This document shows, in pieces, positions 21,669-28,172 of a stretch of DNA of 28,172 bases. Positions within the stretch are counted from its first letter, which is position 1, and the number at the start of each line of letters is the position of its first letter. A program made the translations under genes and the position numbers. Below the pieces are notes generated by a model that was given only the letters and a program-made list of their open reading frames with translations, was not told the origin of the DNA and did not search any database. The stretch is from positions 1 to 28,172 of the forward strand of contig CAMZDE010000008.1 of the NCBI GenBank assembly GCA_947305255.1. The letters run 5' to 3'. The DNA is from an uncultured Alphaproteobacteria bacterium (lineage in GTDB: Bacteria > Pseudomonadota > Alphaproteobacteria > Rs-D84).

Positions 21669-22217
21669 TTAACACAAAACGATACCCATGGTTGGTAACC
21701 ATTTGATTATAGCCCAAAAGATTCCAGTCATTATCAGCAACCCGACAAACGGCATAACAACCTTTTGAAACGGGAACAACGCATGACCGCCGTGATTTTT
21801 TTTGATATGCATATACCAAACTTCCATTAATATAAATGTAATCGCACCAACAATAGTTCCAAGTAAGAATTGGTCGATACCCCAAATACAATTTTCCCAC
21901 CATTTTACAATTGGATTTCCAGACGGCATAAAATACACACCAGCCAACAAAGAAACATAAACCAACACATTCAGCACATACCAAAACGCGTTTTTAACGT
22001 TGTGTTTGCGCATATAATTTGCAGTCCATCCAATCAAAGATACGGTCAAACCACCAGCCCAGATACCGGTAATAACATCTTTGACACCCAACATGCGCAT
22101 ACCTTCCAGACCGGCGCCGATTGCAATCGTACACACAGGACATACGGCGTCCGCAGCACCAACAAAAACCAAAGTGGCAACCAACATACAAAACAAATAT
22201 TTTTCCAACTTTCCCAT
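21669..22217 (-). CDS. membrane protein with exported CPVC motif (182 aa)
   Basis: An N-terminal hydrophobic segment (7-22) ends in a signal-like AADA. Then comes CPVC (26-29), so this redox-type CxxC should face the periplasm if the segment is cleaved or crosses the membrane. Three or four membrane helices follow: about 45-66 (GIWAGGLTVSLIGW), 78-97, 114-136 and 150-172. C110 and C182 are the remaining late Cys. From memory CPVCTIAIGAG with a TGIWAGGLTVSLI-like helix matches a Patescibacteria family of unknown function. Neighbours encode heavily Cys-containing secreted proteins, which makes a role in disulphide chemistry plausible (inference). AAGGAAAG precedes the ATG at 22217. Confidence 0.8.
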   Translation of the reverse strand: MGKLEKYLFCMLVATLVFVGAADAVCPVCTIAIGAGLEGMRMLGVKDVITGIWAGGLTVSLIGWTANYMRKHNVKNAFWYVLNVLVYVSLLAGVYFMPSGNPIVKWWENCIWGIDQFLLGTIVGAITFILMEVWYMHIKKNHGGHALFPFQKVVMPFVGLLIMTGIFWAIIKWLPTMGIVLC

Positions 22218-22241
22218 TTTTTCTTTCCTTTTTTCTATGCC

Positions 22242-22271
22242 ATTTTAACACGAATTCAAAACGCGGGTCAA
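22242..22271 (-). promoter_or_regulatory. internal promoter ahead of the Cys-rich secretion module
   Basis: On the minus strand, TTGACC (22271-22266), 18 nt, TAAAAT (22247-22242), in the 62-nt gap after rsmH. It would let the four downstream genes be expressed apart from secA-dnaE-rsmH. Confidence 0.6.
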
Positions 22272-22279
22272 CAGCATAT

Positions 22280-23131
22280 TTACAGTTTTTCAACACCACG
22301 CATATGCGCAGACCGCGCGCGCGGATTGTTTTCTATTTCCGCGACCGACGGCGTCAACGTCTTTAATTTTTTATAGTCAGATGTGGCGACATTTGGCAAT
22401 CGCGCGTCGCCAACCACGGCACACCATTCGTTAAAAGCGTTTTTAACCAACCTGTCTTCTATTGAATGGAAAGTCACACAAATGCAACGTCCACCCGAAC
22501 GCAACTTTGTCCGAACAGCATTTAACGCAATTCTGATTTGCCCCATTTCGTCATTCACAGCGATACGTAACGCCTGAAACACGGGGGCAACATCACGCGG
22601 ATTTTTTATCAAATCACGCAATTCAAATGTCGTTTCTGGCAAAGCCTGTTTTAAGATTTTTGCAAACATATGTGATTTTTTTACATCGCCATATTCATAC
22701 AAAATATCCGCCAATTCAGACGCTGATTTTTCACGAATTAAATCGGTGGCATTTGTTTTCAATTTTTCGTCCATACGCATATCAAGTGGCGCATCATACC
22801 GGAACGAAAAGCCGCGGTCACCATTATCAATTTGCATCGATGAAATTCCTAAATCAAAGACCACATCATCAAATTCATTTGCTTCAAAATTTTGAATATC
22901 TGAAAACGCAGAATTTATAAACCGAAAACGATCACCGTATTCCGATATTATTTTTTCAGCGTCCGCGACAACATTTTTATCCCTGTCAAAAGCAATTACA
23001 TCGGCACCATGTTCAAGAAAGGCCCGTGTATATCCGCCCGCACCAAAAGTACAATCAACAATATGCCGACCACGAATATCACCCAACGTTGTCATTACTG
23101 CATCCAAAAGCACAGGTATATGTTTTGTCAT
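22280..23131 (-). CDS. rsmH: 16S rRNA (cytosine1402-N4)-methyltransferase RsmH (283 aa)
   Basis: Methylates N4 of C1402 in the 30S P site (formerly MraW). Landmarks: HIPVLLDAVM (4-13), VDCTFGAGGYTRAFLE as the SAM-binding loop, FDRDKNV, DLGISSMQID, GFSFRYDAPLDMRMD, then ALRIAVNDEM, VTFHSIEDRLVK and the C-terminal NNPRARSAHMRGVEK. Length is a little below the usual ~310. The ATG overlaps the dnaE stop (ATGA at 23131-23128), giving translational coupling. In most bacteria rsmH sits in the dcw division cluster next to mraZ and ftsL; here it follows dnaE. Confidence 0.97.
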   Translation of the reverse strand: MTKHIPVLLDAVMTTLGDIRGRHIVDCTFGAGGYTRAFLEHGADVIAFDRDKNVVADAEKIISEYGDRFRFINSAFSDIQNFEANEFDDVVFDLGISSMQIDNGDRGFSFRYDAPLDMRMDEKLKTNATDLIREKSASELADILYEYGDVKKSHMFAKILKQALPETTFELRDLIKNPRDVAPVFQALRIAVNDEMGQIRIALNAVRTKLRSGGRCICVTFHSIEDRLVKNAFNEWCAVVGDARLPNVATSDYKKLKTLTPSVAEIENNPRARSAHMRGVEKL

Positions 23132-26100
23132 TCTATTGTCACCTTGGTTCCCAACGCAGTTAAATCTTTGGCGGTTGTCGCTCCCAATTCCACAGTGTTT
23201 TTTAACACCAACGCCGCATCTTTGTCCCCAGAATGCAAATTCAAAACAACCTGAGTATTACCACAGGATAGGGCGGACAACGCCTTTTTTACATCTGCCA
23301 ATACTGATTTTTCACGAATATCAATAGTTATACGATGCGCGACCTTTGCAATCCATTTATTCAAAGGCATTATTGCGTCCACGAACACAGACACGCGATC
23401 GTCGCGCACAGATGTTTTTCCAGATATAACTACTTCGGTTTCAGAATTCAAAATCTGGGACAATTCAATTGACGCTTCGCCAAATGCAACACAATCGATA
23501 TTCCCATAACTATCAGATGCATTTATCGTCAACATATCTTTACCAGTTTTGGTTTTACGACGCGAAAAAGAATTCACATTGGCGGCAATCTGTACCTGTT
23601 TTCTGTCACCCATATGTTCCAAAGAAGCACTGGTTGCCAAATTAAACTTTTCAATCAAATGTTTATATTGATCCAACGGATGTGCCGATATATAAAATCC
23701 CAATGCTGACAATTCGTTTTCGAGTTTTTGCCCGAAAGTCCATGGTGTGGTCTTTGGCAAATCCTTTAACAATCTGTCTTCGCTGACATCATCTTCGGTT
23801 GTATTCGCAAACAGCGACAACGAATTTGCGCCTTCACGTGATTTAGACGCATACGCCAAAATCGCATCGGCGTTCATAAATATCAACGCACGATTCTTTT
23901 CCAAAGAATCCAAAACACCGACCTTGGCAAAAGCCTCCAATACACGTTTGTTCATAATTGGGGCACACCTTTTTGCAAAATCGGTCAGATTTTTGAATTT
24001 CCCATGTGCTTCGCGTTCTGCAACAATTGCATCTGTGGCAACCGCGCCAACTCCTTTAATCGCAGCCAAAGCGTATATAATTTTTCCATTTTTAACATCG
24101 AAAAGCGACGAACTTTCGTTTATATCTGGCGGCACCACAGTAATATTAAAGTTCGATTTTGCATCATCAACAAACACCGCCAATTGATCTGTGTCATTCA
24201 TATTACTGGACATAGATGCCGCCAAAAATTCAGCAGGAAAATGCGCTTTTAGATAGGCACATTGGTTTGCCACAATAGAATAGGCGATAGCGTGCGATTT
24301 ATTAAATGCGTATTTCGCAAATTCTTTGAATTTTTCCCACAAATCTTTTGCGGTCGCTTCGTCCAACGTTCCTTCTTTTTTGCAGCCTTCAAGGAACTTT
24401 ATTTCCAATTTAGCCAACAATTCGATTTTCTTTTTACCCATTGCTTTGCGCACAGTATCGGATTCACCACGCGTAAATCCCGCCAGCGCGCGCGTCAATT
24501 GCATAACCTGTTCTTGGTAAACGATAATACCATAACTTTCTTTCAATATTGGTTCGGCGCGTGGATGCACGTATTCAATAGGCTCTTCACCATGCATACG
24601 TGCGATAAATTGCGGAATAAATGCAATAGGCCCCGGACGGTTCAACGCATTTAATGCCGAGATTTCAAGAAAACTTGTTGGGTGCATCTTTTTCAGCGTC
24701 TGTTGAACAAACGGGGCATCGAATTGGAATATGCCTTCGGTCAATCCTGCCTGCCATAGGGCCATTGTTTTTTCATCATCTGTGGGGATACTATCTAAAT
24801 CTATATTTATACCACGTGTTTTTTGAATCAATTTGACAGTGTATTTCAACACAACCAAAGTTTCCAAGCCTAAAAAGTCAAATTTAATCAATCCCGACGG
24901 TTCCAAATAATGTCCGTCAAATTGACACGATGGCAACGGGTTCGCCGGATCACGATATACTGGCGCAATTTTGGTCGTAGGCCTGTCCCCAATAACAACG
25001 CCACACGCATGCTGGCCCAAATTTCGTATAGAACCTTCCAAATCTTCGGCAACCGATACGACTTTTTTCATATCGGCGTCAGAATCCAAAATTTCTTGGA
25101 TTTCAGACGATGCATCGACCGCTTCTTTCAGTGTTTTCGCGTCCATTGGTATCAGTTTAGACAATCTATCCGATTTAGAATATGGCATACCATAAACACG
25201 ACCAATATCACGAATTGCACCACGCGCCTGAAGACTACCAAAAGTTATAATTTTACATACTGAATCACGACCGTATTTTTCCCCGACGTAATCCAAAACG
25301 CGTTCGATTCCAGTTGGTTCAAAATCAACGTCAAAATCAGGCATAGATATACGATCGGGGTTCAAAAATCTTTCAAACAACAAACCATATTTCAACGGAT
25401 CAACGTGCGTTATACCCAACGCCCACGCAACGATAGAACCCGCACCCGAACCACGCCCAGGGCCTGTCAAAATATCGTTTTTACGGCACCAATTTATATA
25501 GTCAGCAACGATTAAGAAATATCCTGGAAAACCCATACCTATGATAACACCTAATTCATATTCGGCCTGTTCATAATACGGCTTGGTATCGGTAATATTA
25601 TGCTGTTTTAATCTTTCACGCAATCCGTTCATTGTCGCATCGCGCAACATTTGACATTCTGCCTCTAAATTTTCACCGAACCGTGGCAGCAACGGATTTT
25701 CATGAACATTTATAAAAAATGCGCAACGTTTTGCAATATTTACAGTATTTTCAATCGCTTCAGGTAAATCAGAGAATAATTCCGCCATCTCTTCACCTGA
25801 TTTAAAATATTGTTCAGATGATTTACGCGGCCGTTCAGGGTCAATAACTTTGGTTTGACCCAAAACACAACTCAACGCGTCCATAGCCTCATAATCAGAA
25901 CGCGCCGCAAAACAAACATCATTTGTTGCAACAATCGGGATATTCAAATCACGCGCGATTTGCAAAAACATAGGTTCTGTCTTGATTTCGTCGTCCAAAC
26001 CATGTCTTTGGATTTCTATATAAAAATTATTACCAAAAACATCTAAAAACTGTTTGGCCAAATCAATTGCCATATCGTTTTGGTTGTTTAATATCGCCAT

Positions 26101-26562
26101 TCCAATCGGCCCAGTGTGCGCCCCAGACAGACAAATCAAATCATCACAATGCGCTTTCAATTCGTCCATTGTGATATAAGGTCCCAAATGATGATTATCT
26201 TGGCGCATATACATAATTCGACTGATTTCGCACAAATTCAAATAGCCATCATGATGTTTTGCCAACAACACAATTTTAGACAACGACGATTGGCGCAATA
26301 TTTTAGGGTCTGCACTATGATGATTCAACGACAATTCAACCCCAACAATCGGTTGTAATTTATTCGCAGGCATCACATCAGACAATTCTGCACAACCCGA
26401 CATCATATTTGTATCGGTCAACGCGCACGCAAACATATTATTGTCTTGGCATAATTCAGGAATACCCTTTAATATTCCCAACTTTTTATTACTAGCCACA
26501 GACAGCGTACTGGCCCCCACAGAAACCTTTGAATGAACACGAAGATGCACAAAATCGGGCAT
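23128..26562 (-). CDS. dnaE: DNA polymerase III alpha subunit DnaE (1144 aa)
   Basis: Replicative polymerase subunit. The N-terminal PHP domain starts FVHLRVHSKVSVGAS and lacks some metal ligands, as expected for the E. coli-type enzyme. The polymerase core has GPGRGSGAGSIVAWALG and DFDVDF with catalytic D409 and D411 (E. coli D401/D403), and KFDFLGL with D562 (E. coli D555). A SLSLF segment (914-918) after the fingers/HhH region is a good beta-clamp-binding motif. The OB-fold follows (about 985-1075). Length is normal. AAGGAAGG precedes the ATG at 26562, 33 nt after the secA stop and with no terminator between. No intein or insertion was seen. Confidence 0.97.
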   Translation of the reverse strand: MPDFVHLRVHSKVSVGASTLSVASNKKLGILKGIPELCQDNNMFACALTDTNMMSGCAELSDVMPANKLQPIVGVELSLNHHSADPKILRQSSLSKIVLLAKHHDGYLNLCEISRIMYMRQDNHHLGPYITMDELKAHCDDLICLSGAHTGPIGMAILNNQNDMAIDLAKQFLDVFGNNFYIEIQRHGLDDEIKTEPMFLQIARDLNIPIVATNDVCFAARSDYEAMDALSCVLGQTKVIDPERPRKSSEQYFKSGEEMAELFSDLPEAIENTVNIAKRCAFFINVHENPLLPRFGENLEAECQMLRDATMNGLRERLKQHNITDTKPYYEQAEYELGVIIGMGFPGYFLIVADYINWCRKNDILTGPGRGSGAGSIVAWALGITHVDPLKYGLLFERFLNPDRISMPDFDVDFEPTGIERVLDYVGEKYGRDSVCKIITFGSLQARGAIRDIGRVYGMPYSKSDRLSKLIPMDAKTLKEAVDASSEIQEILDSDADMKKVVSVAEDLEGSIRNLGQHACGVVIGDRPTTKIAPVYRDPANPLPSCQFDGHYLEPSGLIKFDFLGLETLVVLKYTVKLIQKTRGINIDLDSIPTDDEKTMALWQAGLTEGIFQFDAPFVQQTLKKMHPTSFLEISALNALNRPGPIAFIPQFIARMHGEEPIEYVHPRAEPILKESYGIIVYQEQVMQLTRALAGFTRGESDTVRKAMGKKKIELLAKLEIKFLEGCKKEGTLDEATAKDLWEKFKEFAKYAFNKSHAIAYSIVANQCAYLKAHFPAEFLAASMSSNMNDTDQLAVFVDDAKSNFNITVVPPDINESSSLFDVKNGKIIYALAAIKGVGAVATDAIVAEREAHGKFKNLTDFAKRCAPIMNKRVLEAFAKVGVLDSLEKNRALIFMNADAILAYASKSREGANSLSLFANTTEDDVSEDRLLKDLPKTTPWTFGQKLENELSALGFYISAHPLDQYKHLIEKFNLATSASLEHMGDRKQVQIAANVNSFSRRKTKTGKDMLTINASDSYGNIDCVAFGEASIELSQILNSETEVVISGKTSVRDDRVSVFVDAIMPLNKWIAKVAHRITIDIREKSVLADVKKALSALSCGNTQVVLNLHSGDKDAALVLKNTVELGATTAKDLTALGTKVTIE

Positions 26563-26595
26563 TAAAAATTCCTTCCTTTATCGATTCGTACAAAA

Positions 26596-28172
26596 TTACT
26601 GCAATTTTCCGTGACAGTGTTTGTATTTTAACCCCGAACCACACGGACAAAGCGCATTACGGTTTATGTTCAAATTTGACAGATTACCGCCATTTTGTTG
26701 ATTCTGGTTCAATTCAGAATCATGTTGTGCCTGACGTTCTGCCGTAGCATCAACATCTGCGCGCGTCAAATTCATGCGACACACATATGCAACCGATATC
26801 ATTTTGAAATTTTGAATCGTATTTTTGAATAATTCCAACGCTTCGTTTTTATATTCATAAAGTGGATTCTTTTGGGCATATCCACGCAGACCAATCGCAC
26901 CCTGTAAATAATCCATTTGCTGTAAATGACGTTTCCAAACACCGTCCAATGCGCCCAACATCATTTGACGTTGTGCCACAGTCATCAATTCTGGACCATA
27001 TTTTTCACATTGTTGTTCATATCGATGCATACCCAATTTTACCAACGCATCGTATGCACCACGTTCAGAAATAGTCTCTTCATTTTTCCATTTATCCAAA
27101 TCCGTAATATCCAATGCAAAAAGCCGCATCATATCATCATGAATACCGACAATATTCCAATCCATAGGATGCGCTTTCTCTGGTATATTCTTTTCGCACA
27201 CCATTTCAACAACGTCGCCAATCAATTCTGTGACAAAAGGTTTGAAATCTGTCATAGACATCAAATCGTCACGCTGTTTATAAATAACAACACGTTGTTC
27301 ATTCATCACATCATCGTATTTTAATAATTCTTTGCGTGCTTCGAAATAACGTGCTTCAACACGTTTTTGCGCCTTTTCTAAGGCTTTGGTTATCCACGGG
27401 TGTGTGATTGCTTCACCAGGTTTTAACCCCAACGTCGTCAGCATATTTTTTAATCTTTCGGCACCAAATATACGCATTAAATCATCGTCTAAACCTAAGA
27501 AAAACTTAGAATCCCCCGGATCGCCTTGCCGTCCAGAACGACCACGCAACTGATTATCAATTCGACGCGATTCATGACGTTCGGTTCCAATCACATACAA
27601 ACCACCTGCCGCCAATACGACCTTTTTGTTTTCTTCTATCTTATCGATAATTTCTTGCTTTTTGGTTTCAAAATCGGGTGCTGTTTCATCCAATTCGGCA
27701 ATTAAATCATCGGCATTACCACCCAATTTAATATCGGTTCCGCGTCCTGCCATGTTCGTCGCAATCGTGACCGCACCTGGGGCGCCCGCTTGGGACACAA
27801 TTTTTGCCTCTGATTCATGGTGTTTTGCATTCAAAACCGCCGGCGTTATACCTAATTTATCATGAACAATTTGTGCCAATTCTTCTGATTTTTCAATAGA
27901 CACAGTTCCAACCAAAACAGGTTGTTTTCTTTCGATACATTCAGAAATCTGTTTAACAATTGCAGCATATTTTTCATCTTTGTTGCGATAAATTTCGTCA
28001 TGATGATCGACACGAATCACAGGTCTGTTCGTCGGAATCGCAACCACACGCAATTTATATATCTCTTCGAATTCGGCCGCTTCGGTCATCGCAGTTCCTG
28101 TCATACCAGCCAAAGTAGGGTACATTCTGAACAAATTCTGGTACGAAATGCTGGACACTGTTTGATTTTCAG
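26596..28172 (-). CDS. secA: preprotein translocase ATPase SecA, N-terminal part outside the window
   Basis: C-terminal 525 residues of the Sec motor, which drives unfolded preproteins through SecYEG. In order: ENQTVSSISYQNLFRMYPTL and AGMTGTA (start of the second helicase half), TNMAGRGTDIKLGG, RIDNQLRGRSGRQGDPG (motif VI), the helical scaffold and wing with LKYDDVMNEQR, and a C-terminal zinc-binding CPCGSGLKYKHCHG, the SecB/ribosome-binding tail. The frame is open to the window edge, so truncation is only the boundary. It is followed by dnaE in what looks like one operon. Confidence 0.97.
   Translation of the reverse strand, partial: ENQTVSSISYQNLFRMYPTLAGMTGTAMTEAAEFEEIYKLRVVAIPTNRPVIRVDHHDEIYRNKDEKYAAIVKQISECIERKQPVLVGTVSIEKSEELAQIVHDKLGITPAVLNAKHHESEAKIVSQAGAPGAVTIATNMAGRGTDIKLGGNADDLIAELDETAPDFETKKQEIIDKIEENKKVVLAAGGLYVIGTERHESRRIDNQLRGRSGRQGDPGDSKFFLGLDDDLMRIFGAERLKNMLTTLGLKPGEAITHPWITKALEKAQKRVEARYFEARKELLKYDDVMNEQRVVIYKQRDDLMSMTDFKPFVTELIGDVVEMVCEKNIPEKAHPMDWNIVGIHDDMMRLFALDITDLDKWKNEETISERGAYDALVKLGMHRYEQQCEKYGPELMTVAQRQMMLGALDGVWKRHLQQMDYLQGAIGLRGYAQKNPLYEYKNEALELFKNTIQNFKMISVAYVCRMNLTRADVDATAERQAQHDSELNQNQQNGGNLSNLNINRNALCPCGSGLKYKHCHGKLQ

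Noticed and set aside
21669..22217. Vitamin K epoxide reductase or DsbB as identity of the CPVC membrane protein
   Set aside because: Only one CxxC is present, directly after the signal-like segment; the second loop Cys pair of DsbB and the VKOR layout are missing.

Overview
The window is a gene-dense, AT-rich bacterial chromosome segment, probably from a reduced-genome alphaproteobacterium. Pointers to this are a rpsP-rimM-trmD operon whose S16 has a long Ala/Glu-rich tail, a 137-aa XRE regulator of a common alphaproteobacterial type, an L25/Ctc-type RplY and many short ATGA overlaps. From memory the style of the large Cys-rich secreted proteins fits uncultured animal- or insect-gut Alphaproteobacteria. 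That placement is inference. No CRISPR array, IS element, rRNA or replication origin was seen.

Layout. (1) 1-2859, minus strand: the rpsP operon, rpsP - 95-aa unknown - rimM - three small related CxxC proteins - trmD (cut by the window edge). It is preceded by a structured leader or ~96-nt small RNA with its own promoter and terminator. (2) 2880-3598, minus: tRNA-Gly(CCC) followed at once by an HNH endonuclease gene. (3) 3625-7336, plus: one 1177-aa secreted, repeat-built, fibre-like protein. (4) 7335-8816, minus: a small helical protein and a membrane-anchored LysM protein. (5) 8825-9980, plus: a divergent phosphofructokinase. (6) 9979-13656, minus: a small Cys-rich protein, dnaK, rplY and rsmD, each of the first three with its own promoter. 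(7) 13674-14901, plus: tadA and a 247-aa unknown. (8) 14914-16984: gpmI and an XRE regulator, divergently transcribed from promoters that share one palindromic -35 box. (9) 16993-28172, minus: secA (cut by the window edge) - dnaE - rsmH, then, after an internal promoter, four genes encoding a CPVC membrane protein, a soluble helical protein, an 877-aa Cys-rich secreted protein and a second Cys-rich secreted protein broken by one amber codon.

How the genes fit together. Most recognised genes are core: translation and tRNA/rRNA modification (rpsP, rimM, trmD, rplY, rsmD, rsmH, tadA, tRNA-Gly), protein folding and export (dnaK, secA), replication (dnaE) and glycolysis (phosphofructokinase, gpmI). 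The less familiar content sits on the envelope side or is wedged into the core operons. The best candidates for undescribed biology are the four-gene Cys-rich secretion module (16993-22271), two of whose genes resemble families I remember from Patescibacteria (CPR); the trio of small CxxC paralogues in the rpsP operon; and the structured RNA ahead of rpsP. Convergent genes are often separated by compact bidirectional A-tract/hairpin/T-tract terminators, one of which overlaps a stop codon.
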